From CAVPUA01 sp963828015 (GTDB lineage: Bacteria > Actinomycetota > Actinomycetes > Mycobacteriales > Jatrophihabitantaceae), in NCBI GenBank assembly GCA_963828015.1, contig CAWHCD010000005.1, forward strand, positions 206,210 through 270,209: a stretch of 64,000 nt of DNA. Reading direction: 5' to 3'. The notes below the pieces were generated by a model. The model was not told where the DNA came from. It made no database searches and saw nothing but the letters and a program-made list of their open reading frames with translations. This document shows positions 45,699 to 55,389 of the stretch, piece by piece; the first letter of the stretch is position 1, and each line of letters starts with the position of its first letter. The position numbers and the translations under genes are program-made.

Positions 45699-46664
45699 CT
45701 AAAGTGCTCGCGGCCGCGGCAGGACCTTGCTCGCGTAGAAGTCGAAGAACCCTTTGGATTCGGTTCCCGCGCTGGAGCCGCCTATCTGCGAGATGTATAT
45801 CTCGTCATAGCCAGCCTCAAGGTAGGGGCGAAACGCCTCTACATGAGTATCCGCATCGGGGCCGAGTGCGAAGGCTTCGCGGGTCATGTCCTCATTCACC
45901 AGCGAGCTTGCCTGTTCGAAATGCTTCGGGCTAGGCAGGACCTGAGCGAGTTCCCCGGGCAGCGACTCAGTGGCCCATAGGCGGTGCGCGGCGGCCGCCG
46001 CGGTGTCAACGTCGACGCCCCAGCAGACCTTGTAGCCGGCCTGCGCGGTCTTGCGGCCGCCGCCGTTGACGCGGAAGTCCTCGACGAAGTCGGGCTTGGT
46101 GCTGATGAATCCGTCGCCAATCCGGCCGGCGAGCTGCGCCGACTTCGGTCCGAATGCGGAGACGCACACGGGCGGCGGCTCCTGATGGCGGGTGTATATG
46201 CGGGCGTGGTTTACCTCGTAGTGCTTCCCATAGCGCGTCATGAACCCCCCGGCCCACAACTCGCGCATCATCGCCACTGACTCCTCCAACATCTCCAGGC
46301 GACGGTCGATGCTGGGCCATTGATCGCCGAGAATGTGCTCATTGAGAGCTTCGCCGGTGCCCACGCCGAGCCGGAACCGGCCCTCAAGTAGCACATTGGC
46401 GGTGGCGGCGGCCTGGGCGATGACGGCCGGGTGCATGCGGACGGTCGGGCACGTTACGGCGGTCGTCACCGGCAGCTGGCAGACCTGGGAGATGGCACCG
46501 ATCGTTGACCTTACGAACGGCGATTGGCCCTGCTCGTCGGTCCACGGGTGGTAGTGGTCGGAGATCCACAGCGCGTCGAAGCCAGCGGCTTCGGCGTCTC
46601 TAGCTTGAGAGACCAGCTCGCCCGGTGTGTACTCCTCGCTGGATAGGAAGTATCCGATCTTCAT
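45699..46664 (-). CDS. F420-dependent luciferase-like (LLM) oxidoreductase
   Basis: 321 residues, TIM-barrel LLM class: MKIGYFLSSEEYTPGELV, GFDALWISDHYHPWTDEQGQ, TTAVTCPTVRMHPAVIAQAA, RFRLGVGTGEALNEHILGDQW and VCVSAFGPKSAQLAGRIGDG. This set is that of the F420-dependent G6PDH-like group of actinobacteria. Substrate is not predictable. GGAGGACTAACCC before the ATG is a strong ribosome-binding site. A 7-bp tandem repeat lies 17-55 bp upstream of the start. Confidence 0.88.
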   Translation of the reverse strand: MKIGYFLSSEEYTPGELVSQARDAEAAGFDALWISDHYHPWTDEQGQSPFVRSTIGAISQVCQLPVTTAVTCPTVRMHPAVIAQAAATANVLLEGRFRLGVGTGEALNEHILGDQWPSIDRRLEMLEESVAMMRELWAGGFMTRYGKHYEVNHARIYTRHQEPPPVCVSAFGPKSAQLAGRIGDGFISTKPDFVEDFRVNGGGRKTAQAGYKVCWGVDVDTAAAAAHRLWATESLPGELAQVLPSPKHFEQASSLVNEDMTREAFALGPDADTHVEAFRPYLEAGYDEIYISQIGGSSAGTESKGFFDFYASKVLPRPRAL

Positions 46665-46680
46665 GGGTTAGTCCTCCGTC

Positions 46681-46719
46681 GGTGCTCGGTGCTCGGTGCT
46701 CGGTGCTCGGTGCTCGGTG
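46681..46719. repeat. 7-bp tandem repeat (GGTGCTC), 5.6 copies
   Basis: Five perfect copies of GGTGCTC (46681-46715) plus GGTG follow head to tail, upstream of the minus-strand F420 oxidoreductase gene, where they read GAGCACC. The tract sits between its ribosome-binding site and the likely promoter. The 189-bp gap 46665-46853 holds no other feature. Confidence 0.9.
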
Positions 46720-46853
46720 AGCGGACCGGTACCCACATCGGATGGGATTTACGTCCTTCCGCGGGTCCGTGTCCGGCGCGCCCTGCCATCGGCCGGGTAC
46801 TTGGGCTGCGGCTCGTGCGCGCGAGCCCGATTGTGCGTGGGGATGCTCGATCG

Positions 46854-47312
46854 CTAGTGCTGGGTCGTCTCGCGGTCTTCGAGTCCCACTGCGAGACGCA
46901 ACTCCCGACGGTCGTGTTCTAGGTCGGGATCGCCATGGATCGCCGACATGTGGGCCATGAGGTCAGCCAGCCCGTCGGCGAGGGCATTGAGCTTGTGCTG
47001 GGTGGCTTGGTCGTTTCGAGTTTGCGAGTTCTGCAGGAGCGCGACGAGCAAAAACGTGATGATGGTCGTGGCGGTGTTAATGATCAGTTGCCACGTGTCG
47101 ATGTTCAGAAATGAGATCGACGGCACCCACACAACGATCAGTAGGAGGCAGAAGGCGAAGAAGGGTGCCCTGCTCGCGAACTCTGACGCGCCGCCGGCGA
47201 ACCGGTCGAAGAATCCGACCGAGCCGGTGACCGCGCTGGGCATGTCATCCGGCGGCTCCGGGGGTGCGGCCGAGGCCCCGGTGCTGTGGCGGTGTGCGTC
47301 CACGCTGGTCAC
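46854..47312 (-). CDS. Low-affinity iron permease family (PF04120) small membrane protein
   Basis: 152 residues from the GTG at 47312 (VTSVDAHRHS; a GTG at 47303 also possible). Two membrane helices: FFAFCLLLIVVWVPSIS and LIINTATTIITFLLVALL, followed by the family end QNSQTRNDQATQHKLNALADGL. The family takes its name from yeast Fet4-related annotation; bacterial members are much shorter and their iron transport role is not established. Confidence 0.75.
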   Translation of the reverse strand: MTSVDAHRHSTGASAAPPEPPDDMPSAVTGSVGFFDRFAGGASEFASRAPFFAFCLLLIVVWVPSISFLNIDTWQLIINTATTIITFLLVALLQNSQTRNDQATQHKLNALADGLADLMAHMSAIHGDPDLEHDRRELRLAVGLEDRETTQH

Positions 47313-47445
47313 GCCCCAGCTATACCCAGCGTGGTGGCGCCCCAATCTCGGCACCTGCTTGTGTCGTAGGCGAAGCACCGTCGGCATGCGCGTAAATGAG
47401 TGAGGATTTGGGAAGGCCTGCCGAAACGATGGTGGGAGCCCGGCG

Positions 47446-48120
47446 GTGAAGTTTCCGACGAACACTCGGTCTAGGGTGGCGGCGCTGGTCGATGTTGACG
47501 GCACGCTGATCGACACGAACTATCACCACGCGCTGGCGTGGTCGCGGTCCTTCGCTCGATGCGGGCTGCACCCTCCGCTGTGGTCGCTGCACCGAGCGAT
47601 CGGGATGGGCGGTGACCACCTGGTCACCGCGGTCGTCGGCGCCGATGTCGAGGAACAGTTCGGCGATGAACTTCGCGCTGGCTGGGCCGAGGAGTACGAA
47701 CCGTTCCTGGCCGAGGTCTGGCCGTTCCTCGGCGCTCGGGAGCTGCTCGAAGAGATCGGGTCCGCGGGGCATGTGCTTGTATTGACCAGTTCGGCGCCCC
47801 GGGCACATCTCGAGCACTACATCGGGTTGCTGGATGCCGCCTCGCTCATCGATGCGGTGACCTCAGCCGATGATGCCGGAAAGACCAAGCCTGCCCCCGA
47901 CCTGGTCTCGGTCGCCATGGACAAGGCCGGCACTGATTCGGCGATCATGATTGGCGACTCGACCTGGGACGTGATCGCAGCGGCCAAGATCGGTGTAAAA
48001 ACGATCGCCCTGCGGACCGGCGGGTTTTCAACCGAGGAACTCGTCGAGGCCGGAGCGCTCGCCACTTACCAGTCGCTCACCGAGCTGACTGAACACCTCA
48101 CCACCGCAGGCCTGAGCTGA
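47446..48120 (+). CDS. HAD-superfamily phosphatase (subclass IA)
   Basis: 224 residues from the GTG at 47446. Motif I LVDVDGTLIDTNYHHALAW, motif II VLVLTSSAP, motif III KTKPAPD, motif IV MIGDSTWDVIAAAKIG. The small helical cap between motifs I and II marks the phosphoglycolate phosphatase/beta-PGM-like group. Substrate unknown. It is followed after 2 bp by the topoisomerase gene, so the two are cotranscribed. Confidence 0.85.
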   Translation: MKFPTNTRSRVAALVDVDGTLIDTNYHHALAWSRSFARCGLHPPLWSLHRAIGMGGDHLVTAVVGADVEEQFGDELRAGWAEEYEPFLAEVWPFLGARELLEEIGSAGHVLVLTSSAPRAHLEHYIGLLDAASLIDAVTSADDAGKTKPAPDLVSVAMDKAGTDSAIMIGDSTWDVIAAAKIGVKTIALRTGGFSTEELVEAGALATYQSLTELTEHLTTAGLS

Positions 48121-48122
48121 AC

Positions 48123-49208
48123 ATGACCCTCGCCGATCTGAGTACGCGAATCTCGGAGTTGTACGACGACACTCAACAATGCGCGGCGGCCGCCGGCCTT
48201 GTCTACATCACCGGTACGGAGCCCGGCATCCGACGTCGGCGGCAGGGACGCGGATTCGGCTACCGCGATGCGAACAACCGCCCGCTGTCTGATGAGGTGC
48301 TCAAGGAACGCATCCTGGCTCTAGCCATCCCACCTGCATGGCGCAACGTGTGGATTTGCCCCGACGATGCCGGACACATCATGGCCGTTGGCGAAGACGA
48401 CCGCGGCCGCAAGCAGTACATCTATCACGAGCGGTGGCGTGAACTACGCGATCTGCTGAACTTCTATCGGCTGATCACCTTCGCCGAGCATCTGCCGCTC
48501 ATTCGCGCGTACGTGCAATCGCAGCTGCGTCGACGCACCCTGGACCGCGATCAGGTACTCGCAGCGATGATCCGCATCATCGACACCACCGCCATCCGCA
48601 TCGGCAACGAGACCTATGCCGAAGAAAACGACAGCTTCGGACTCAGCACCCTCACCAAAAAGCACGTCCAGGTTCACGGAGCGACAGTGCGGATGTCCTT
48701 CCCGGCCAAGTCCGGCAAGCGAGCCGATCTCAGTTTCGACGACCGGGCCGTGGCGCGCGTCGTCACCAAGCTCGAGCAGCACCGCAAACGCCGGCTGTTC
48801 ACCGTCGATGGCCAGACGATCGAATCCGGTGACGTCAACGACGCCCTGATCCAGCTGACCGGCGTGCACATCACGGCGAAGGATTTTCGAACCTGGCGCG
48901 GCACGCTCGCCGCCTTCACCCAACTCGAGGAGGCGCCCGAGGACGTCGACCCCGAGCTGGCGGTGATCGGTGCCGTTGATGAAGCCGCGCGGGTACTGGG
49001 CAACACCCGTGCCGTCGCGCGGGCGCACTATGTGCACCCACACGTCCTGAGCGCCTTCTCCGACGGGACCTTCCATGCGCATCTAGAGACCGGCGCGCGA
49101 CACCGCGAAGAGCTGCTCGACGGGCACGAGCGGAATCTGCTGGCGTTCCTCAAGGTTGCCCTCGAATCCGATCTGGACGCTGCCGCGCTCGGCTGGCCGA
49201 ACGATTGA
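48123..49208 (+). CDS. Type IB (eukaryote/poxvirus-like) DNA topoisomerase
   Basis: 361 residues, normal for bacterial TopIB. N-terminal binding domain has GIRRRRQGRGFGYRDANNRPL, AIPPAWRNVWICPDDAGHI and AVGEDDRGRKQYIYHERW. Catalytic domain has IRIIDTTAIRIGNETYAEEN (Arg), LSTLTKKHVQVHG (Lys), KDFRTWRGTLAAF (Arg) and the nucleophile Tyr303 in RAHYVHPHVL. It relaxes supercoils through a 3'-phosphotyrosine without ATP. It lies in the accessory part, in operon with a HAD phosphatase and perhaps the small membrane protein after it. Confidence 0.92.
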   Translation: MTLADLSTRISELYDDTQQCAAAAGLVYITGTEPGIRRRRQGRGFGYRDANNRPLSDEVLKERILALAIPPAWRNVWICPDDAGHIMAVGEDDRGRKQYIYHERWRELRDLLNFYRLITFAEHLPLIRAYVQSQLRRRTLDRDQVLAAMIRIIDTTAIRIGNETYAEENDSFGLSTLTKKHVQVHGATVRMSFPAKSGKRADLSFDDRAVARVVTKLEQHRKRRLFTVDGQTIESGDVNDALIQLTGVHITAKDFRTWRGTLAAFTQLEEAPEDVDPELAVIGAVDEAARVLGNTRAVARAHYVHPHVLSAFSDGTFHAHLETGARHREELLDGHERNLLAFLKVALESDLDAAALGWPND

Positions 49209-49303
49209 CTACAAGGCGGTTGTCGTTTAGCTCGTCACCGAGCTGGGTATCGCATACGACAACAGGCAGTTCGATGTCGTCACAGATCGAGGAGGCACAA
49301 CAG

Positions 49304-49552
49304 ATGGCGACCACCTGGCGAAGTCGGCAATCGACGACCCGCGGGCGCAATGGCTTCGGCCTCGTCACCTTGCTCCTGCTGATTTGGTTGATCATCGGAG
49401 TGATCGCCGCCGGGCAACGTGGTTACTACAAGAGTTCCAACGAGACGTGTGCGAAGGCCAGCACAATCGCCGTCACGATCGTCTCCGGGCCACTGAACTA
49501 CTTCGGAGTCAATCCCAAGATCACTTGCCACGTGCCGCAGCCCTCGAACTAG
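49304..49552 (+). CDS. Small single-helix membrane protein
   Basis: 82 residues from the ATG at 49304, which has GAGGAGG at 8 nt; earlier in-frame starts lack one. One membrane helix (GFGLVTLLLLIWLIIGVIAA) is followed by an outer part with two Cys (NETCAKASTIAVTIVSGPLN, then KITCHVPQ). This pattern recurs in actinobacterial hypothetical proteins; no function is known. It lies 95 bp after the topoisomerase. Confidence 0.7.
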   Translation: MATTWRSRQSTTRGRNGFGLVTLLLLIWLIIGVIAAGQRGYYKSSNETCAKASTIAVTIVSGPLNYFGVNPKITCHVPQPSN

Positions 49553-49692
49553 GCCTGTCCGGGCCCAACCGGACCCGTCCTCCCCAATCAGAAAGCCCCG
49601 CTAGAGGCCAATGTTCTAGTAAACGGTGATCGCGACTGCGCGAGTGCAGTTGACTCGCCCCAGGACTTGGCGAGCTAGCCCCAACGGCACGG

Positions 49693-49902
49693 CTATTCGC
49701 AAACCCGTCGATGACGCTTGGCGTAGCGGTCGAGGGTGGCGAGCGTGTCCTCGCGCTCGACGGCCTGCATGTCGATGACGAGCTGATCGACCTGCAAGGT
49801 CGCCACGACTCGGCCGTAGGCAGCGAGGCGGTCCCGACAACGCCCAGTATCACCGACTATTGACAGTTCGGAGAAGACGAGCCCGAGCCACTTCCCGATC
49901 AC
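49693..49902 (-). pseudogene. C-terminal remnant of an LLM (luciferase-like) oxidoreductase
   Basis: About 66 codons read LGLVFSELSIVGDTGRCRDR then LAAYGRVVATLQVDQLVIDM, like the last helices of F420/FMN luciferase-like enzymes; no N-terminal barrel is found upstream. It may be the tail of a deleted gene. The rest of 49553-50216 holds no convincing gene. Confidence 0.35.
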
Positions 49903-50216
49903 GATGCAGACCAGGGGCAGGTTTCATTCCTCGTCGGGTGCAGACGTCACCTCCCAGGCGCGTCAGATAGTCCGCTGATTGGTCCGTGCCGTCCGAGCAG
50001 GTCGACTGTGTGCTGGTCACAGGTCTGGCGCAGCCGGCGCACGACGCGAAGCGTGGCGAGGCGAGGCGAGACATCCCGCTACGCCTCAGTTGTGCTGCCA
50101 GTGCCGTCGGCATCGGCGGCACATCGTCCCGGAGAGCACACGGGACGGCTCGTGTCCAATGCAGAAGGCGCATCGCAGTCGATCGCGCCACGCCGGCTGA
50201 ATTGCGCCGACGTCCT

Positions 50217-51139
50217 ATGACGACATCAGCGAATGACCTCGATCTCAGTTACCGGCAGGTGAGGCCCCGCTCGATTCTCGTCGCTGGGCGGTGCTGGCGA
50301 GTGCTGGTTTTCGCGTTGATGGTCGTCGGTATCGACGGATCGATCGTCAACATCGCGTTGCCGACCCTGGTTGATGAACTCCACGCCACCTCCAGCCAGC
50401 TGCAATGGATCGTCGACGCGTACACGATCGTGTTCGCGAGTTTTCTGCTGATCGCCGGTAACACCGGTGATCGCCTGGGTCGCCGCCGCTTCTTCGTCAT
50501 CGGTTTGGCTATCTTCGGGGCCGGGTCGTTGGCGTGCTCGCAGGTTGATTCGGCGAATGCACTGATCTTGTTCCGGGGCGTCCAGGGATTCGGGGCGGCG
50601 TTCATCATGCCGGCCACGTTGTCGATCATCGCCAATGTGTTCACCAATGAGCGCGAGCGGGCGCGGGCGATCGCGGTGTGGGCGGGCGTATCCGGCTTCG
50701 GGGTGGTGATCGGCCCGTTGGCCGGCGGCTATCTGCTGGATCATTTCTGGTGGGGATCGATCTTCCTGATCAACGTCCCCGTCGTGATCGTGGCGATATC
50801 GGTGCGATCGTGTTCGTGCCGGAGTCGAAGGATCCGCACGCAGCGCGCCTGGACATCCTCGGCGCAGTGTTGTCGATCGTCGGCTTGATCACGCTGCTGT
50901 TCGGCGTCATCGAGGGCCCGAGCAAAGGCTGGACCGATCCGTTGGTGATCGCCTCGTTCGTCGTCGCGGTCGTGGCGTTGGTGTCGTTCGTGTTCTGGGA
51001 ACGCCATACCGAGCATCCGATGCTCGAACTCGGCTTCTTCGCCGATCCACGTTTCACGGCCGCGTCGATCGCGGTTACATTTGTCTTCTTCGCCGCAGTT
51101 GTAGGGCATACACGCGCCGGTGTCGGCGCAAGGCACTGA
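50217..51139 (+). pseudogene. MFS drug-efflux transporter (EmrB/QacA type), frameshifted and 3'-truncated
   Basis: The ATG at 50217 opens a DHA2-type transporter: DGSIVNIALPTLVDELHATS (motif D1), QLQWIVDAYTIVFASFLLIAG, NTGDRLGRRRFFVIGL (motif A) and GFGVVIGPLAGGYLLDHFWW (motif C). Near 50810 the frame shifts and continues FVPESKDPHAARLDILGAVLS to RFTAASIAVTFVFF. It ends abruptly at 51139 after about seven or eight of the expected 14 helices, 22 bp before an unrelated gene end. The truncation is probably a deletion or rearrangement point. Confidence 0.75.
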
Positions 51140-51160
51140 GCGTTCGCCCAAGGTGACGGC

Positions 51161-52762
51161 CTAGAACTGTTGGCTTCGGCGTAGCCGTAGGGGGCGGCCG
51201 TCGGGGTCGTAGATGGTTCGGTAGAGCGGGGTGGCCCAAGTGAGGGTGGCCCTGGAGAGTGTGGGTGCGTCGTAGGGTCGCAGCCGGCCGGGCGGTCGGG
51301 GCGCAGCGCGTCCGGCGTCGTGCCAATGTTGCAGATCAGCGGCGCTCGCCGCGAACGCCTGGAAGGCCGACTTCGGGTCGATCAGGTCATCGTCGTCGCC
51401 GGGCGCGCGGTCAAGGTGCTCGCGCGCCAGCTCAAGGCGCAGGTTGCGAGCGAAGCTGCGCGCGCCGTCGCCGAAGCGATCGATTGTCCGCGGCTCGCGT
51501 ACGTCCAGCGCGTCGTCTATCACGGCGCAGGATAGCTCCGAGTCGTGGGTCCACGAGCGTCGGTTCACGTTGTCGGAACCGACCGATGCCCACAGATCGT
51601 CGACGACGCAGACCTTTGCGTGTACGTAGACCGGCGTTCCGGCGTGGTTTTCAATGCCGTAACGGCGACCCGGTCGCCGCCGGCGGCGCGGAGCTCGCCA
51701 GGGCCTGCTGGCGTCCGACCAGGTTCGGCGGTTCTGAGATGCGCCCGTCCTGGTCGGGGTAGTGCGGGATGACCGCGATCAGGTGCAGGTTGGAATCGGC
51801 GCGCAGCGCGCTGGAGAAGCAGGCGACGATGCCAGTTGACCAGAAGTACTGATCCTCTAGATAGATCAGGCTGTGGGCACGGGCGATGACCTTGTTGTAG
51901 GCGCGGGCAACACTGCGTTCGCCGTCGGGTGCGAACGGATAGCCGCGCCATCGCTTTGGATAGGTCCGCAGCAGCTGGACGTTGTGGCTCCCGGCCGCCG
52001 TGGGGTCGGCCAGCTGGGGCGGTAGCGCGCCCGGCGAGTGGTCGTCACGGTGGAGGATCTCGCTGACCAGATCGATCGGGTTGCGGGTCAGTGGTGCGGG
52101 GTCCTCCCACCGTTCCCGGAATACGGTCTCCACGTCGGCAACGGCGGGGCCGTGTACGGCGAGCTGAATGTCGTGCCATGGCGGGCGTGGTCCATAGGCC
52201 TTGGCCATGGGCTGGGTCTGAGAGTCGCCGGCATGGGCGGCTCCGTCGTGGCGGCTGTGACACAGATCGATGCCGCCCACGAACGCGACATCGAGTTCTG
52301 GGCGACGCCGGTGGCGAAGGACGACGAACTTCTGATGGTGCGAACCACCCGGGCGGACCCGTTGGTCGAGCAGACATTCCCCGCCGGCGGTTTCGATCTC
52401 CTCCCCGAGATGCCGGTTTTCCTGTTCGCTGAATCGGAGGCGGTCGAGATGCGATCGCCAGATCAGTCCCTTGACGACGACACCGCGTCCGGCGGCGGCG
52501 GAGAACAGCTGCGAGACTCGGTTGTCCCGGGGCTGTCCATGATCTCGTCCGGATCGCCGCGCCAGTCGGTGAACATGAGCAGATCACCGCTGCTCATCGC
52601 GGCGACGCAGCGGGCGAGTTCCGGGAAGTAGCTTGATCCGTGAACCAAGACCGTGACGTCATTCCCGGTCGTCCAGGCAAGGTCGTCGCCGTGGCGGCGA
52701 TCGAGATTGGTCGCGGTATTCCCACGTTCAGTCGCCGAGAGGAACCACTCCGCTGCCCCCAT
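51161..52762 (-). pseudogene. Phospholipase D-family protein, frameshifted (at least three shifts)
   Basis: Read from the ATG at 52762, the frames join as: GNDVTVLVHGSSYFPELARC and MSSGDLLMFTDWRGDPDE; then LFSAAAGRGVVVKGLIWRSH and the first HxK box HHQKFVVLRHRR; then AFVGGIDLCHSRHDG and LIYLEDQYFWSTGIVACFSS; then the second box HAKVCVVDDLWASVGSDNVN; then RSWTHDSELSCAVIDDA to the stop at 51161. Both HKD boxes are intact, so the underlying gene is a full-length (about 530 residues) PLD/cardiolipin-synthase-like enzyme. Shifts lie near 52480, 52300 and 51650. Confidence 0.75.
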
Positions 52763-52827
52763 GCGCTCATCTAACCGTGTGGTGGTGCACCCGCATGCTT
52801 GTCGTCCAATTTTGGTACTCAGTGGGG

Positions 52828-53636
52828 ATGACGCAGTTGGCGCCCGCCCGTCGTCGGGCCGCGCATAGCCCGATGCTGTCCGCCGCGGCTCGTTATGGGC
52901 TCGCGGCACGCGCCTTCGTCTATCCGGCGATCGGAATCATTGCGTTGCAAATCTGCCTCGGACACACGTCTGAGCAGGCCAACCAGAAGGGCGCGCTGGC
53001 CGAGCTCGCCTCTCACTCGGGCGGCAGCGCGCTGTTATGGGTACTCGGATGCGGCTCGGGGCCGTATGCGTTGTGGCGCTTATCTGAGGCCATCTTCGGG
53101 ACCGCAAGTGACGGCGCGAAGCCGGGTGCGCGAACCCAGTCCTTGATTAGGGCAGTCATCTACGCCGCGCTGTGTGGGATGACCTTCGCTTTTGTCGGTG
53201 GCGGGTCACGGCAAGGACAGGACCAGCAGCAAGAGACCTACACCGCCAGACTGATGAGCCACAGCTCAGGTCGATGGCTCATTGGGTTCATGGCCTGGTG
53301 GTGCTCGGGGTAGGGATTGCGATGATCGTCGAGGGGGTCACCCGAAGGTTCGCGCACCAACTGAACCTCGCGCAGATGACTGAGACAACACGATCAACCG
53401 TGCTGCGTTTGGGTGTCGTCGGAACAGTCGCCCGCGGTGTTGTCTTCGCCCTCGCGGGTCTGCTCGTCGTCGATGCGGCGGTCACGGTCGATCCCTCGAA
53501 ATCGACCGGCCTGGACGGTGCATTGCGAACTCTGGCCAACCGTGCATACGGCACGTGGCTCCTCGGGCTCCTCGCGCTCGGCCTGATCGCCTTCGGACTC
53601 TACGGCTTCGCCGCGGCTCGATGGGCCAAGACCTGA
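52828..53636 (+). pseudogene. DUF1206 membrane protein with one frameshift
   Basis: The ATG at 52828 starts a frame ending at 53313; it shifts near 53285 to a second frame ending at 53636. Together they give about 268 residues with six membrane helices in three pairs, the DUF1206 layout: ARYGLAARAFVYPAIGIIAL; FGTASDGAKP; then IMVEGVTRR-like IAMIVEGVTRRFA; LRLGVVGTVARGVVFALAGL; ALGLIAFGLYGFAAARW. Function unknown. Confidence 0.75.
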
Positions 53637-53659
53637 CCGCCACGGCGCTGAGCGGGGGC

Positions 53660-54316
53660 CTATGGGCGGGACAGTTCCCGATACGCCTGCTCGCGAAGTC
53701 GGGCCGCGGTCACAGCGTCTTTGATGTCAGTGACGAGCCGACGCAGAGCCGCTTCGCTCGTGGCGGATCCTCGCTGCAATAGCGACGCCCGCACGTCGGC
53801 GCAGGAATCGCGGATGAGGTCTGCTCGCTCAGCATGCGCGGCGAGCAGTCGGGCCCGTTCCCGCGGATCGCGCTCAGCAGCGATAGTCCTGAGGTCTACG
53901 TGCAGTTCCGTGGCGTGGCCGGCGAGCTTAGCGACTGCGCTCTCCAAGTCGGAGACGGGCCGGCCCGAACGACGTGCGACCTGGAGCACCCGGTTGGTCT
54001 CTACGACGTCGCGGTGCAGGTCACGACTCACTCGAGATGAGGATCGGTCGCGACCGGGCAAGGAGGCGGGTAGCAGCATCGTCGGGTTGACGATCAGCGC
54101 CGTCAAGGTGTCGACAGTGGCGAGCGAGGGCCGGCCTCGGCGTCGACTTGGCGCCTGCGCCGACGCGCGTCGACCACTTGTACGACCGACCTTGATCCGC
54201 CCGAACAACGTGAGGCGCAACCAGCGGATGGCGCGCACGGTGACTACTACGCCGACCACACCCACGACGAACACCATGAGGAGGAAAGCCAAGACGAAAA
54301 TCATCAGCGCGCTCAT
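53660..54316 (-). CDS. Hypothetical membrane-anchored coiled-coil protein
   Basis: 218 residues. One N-terminal membrane helix (MIFVLAFLLMVFVVGVVGVV), a basic linker (GRTSGRRASAQAPSRRRGRP), then a helical, heptad-rich region (about 95-215) with many Arg, Glu and Ala. Residues 36-70 could contact DNA or lipid head groups. I do not recognise the family. Confidence 0.6.
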   Translation of the reverse strand: MSALMIFVLAFLLMVFVVGVVGVVVTVRAIRWLRLTLFGRIKVGRTSGRRASAQAPSRRRGRPSLATVDTLTALIVNPTMLLPASLPGRDRSSSRVSRDLHRDVVETNRVLQVARRSGRPVSDLESAVAKLAGHATELHVDLRTIAAERDPRERARLLAAHAERADLIRDSCADVRASLLQRGSATSEAALRRLVTDIKDAVTAARLREQAYRELSRP

Positions 54317-54586
54317 CCGCGGACCTCCCTCGACCCGGTGCGGCGACCCGCCGACTCAGGGTACGTCGCAACGCTCGGCACCGGGCACGAGGACCGTTCA
54401 ACCCCCCGTTCCCGGTCGTTCGCTGATCGAAGGCGCGCTCGTCGAGTTACACGATGTCCTGACTGCTTGTTTGACCTGATCCACCAGTGGTCCGCGGATG
54501 TAGCGGCCACCCGAATAGCCTTCCAGTATGGGGCGCCTATCTCAGCGATGCCGTCGCCGGCTAACGCGCGCGTGCACGGAGCGCCG

Positions 54587-55318
54587 ATGACCGGCATCCG
54601 GACTCGGCCGGAGTCGCTGGGGCTGGCAATACTCCTGACCGGCGTCGGTGGCTTTCTCGACGCATTCACCTTCGTCCAGCACCAGGTCTTTGCAAATGCT
54701 CAGACCGGCAACGTCGTGCTCTTCACCGTAGATCTGGCCAATCGGGATTGGTCGGCTGCCGCGACCCGGCTACCGCCGATCATCGCCTTCATTGTCGGTG
54801 TCGCAGTGGTCGAGACGATGGGTATCCCGTCGGTGTGGCGATTTCTGCGTCGACCACTTCGTGTCGAGCTGTGCGTCGAGATCGCTCTGCTCGCGTTCAT
54901 CGCCGCGCTGCCCGATGATGCGCCGACGGCCCTGGTCACCACGACCGTCTCGTTCGTGGCGGCGTTGCAGTTTGCGACATTCCGTACGTTGATCGACTCC
55001 CCGTACTCATCGCTGTTGACGACCGGAAACCTTCGGTCGTTCGTCTCGTCTTTGCATCGGTGGGTGCGCTCGCCGAGCCGAGCCGAGGCCCGTCCGGCTG
55101 GGCGCTTCGGTGGCGTGGTGCTGGCCTTCGCGGCCGGCGCACTCGCCGGCGCTATCACGACCAACCACGTCAAGAACACTGCGGCCGCAGTGCCCGCTGC
55201 GATCTTGATCTTCGTGCTGGTTTGGCTGATCATCGAGACGAAAGGGTTGGAACGGCAGGTGGCTGACGATCACACATCGCGGCCAGATTCTGCGGCTCGT
55301 CACGCAGAAGGCCGGTAG
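54587..55318 (+). CDS. DUF1275 (YoaK-family) membrane protein
   Basis: 243 residues from the ATG at 54587, which has GGAG 3 nt upstream; an earlier ATG at 54548 lacks one. Six membrane helices with the family pattern GGFLDAFTFVQHQVFANAQTGNVV near the start and ALQFATFRTLIDSPYSSLLTTGNLR in the fourth region. Function unknown. The stretch 54317-54586 before it holds no gene. Confidence 0.85.
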   Translation: MTGIRTRPESLGLAILLTGVGGFLDAFTFVQHQVFANAQTGNVVLFTVDLANRDWSAAATRLPPIIAFIVGVAVVETMGIPSVWRFLRRPLRVELCVEIALLAFIAALPDDAPTALVTTTVSFVAALQFATFRTLIDSPYSSLLTTGNLRSFVSSLHRWVRSPSRAEARPAGRFGGVVLAFAAGALAGAITTNHVKNTAAAVPAAILIFVLVWLIIETKGLERQVADDHTSRPDSAARHAEGR

Positions 55319-55389
55319 GCGTCCGGCCGGCCGGCAACCGTTATCGGGCTAATAGAATGCGTCCAGGCAGGTTCCGACCGGAGCGGAGA

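Noticed and set aside
46681..46719. CRISPR-like array
   Set aside because: Units are 7 bp, head to tail without spacers, and no cas genes are present.
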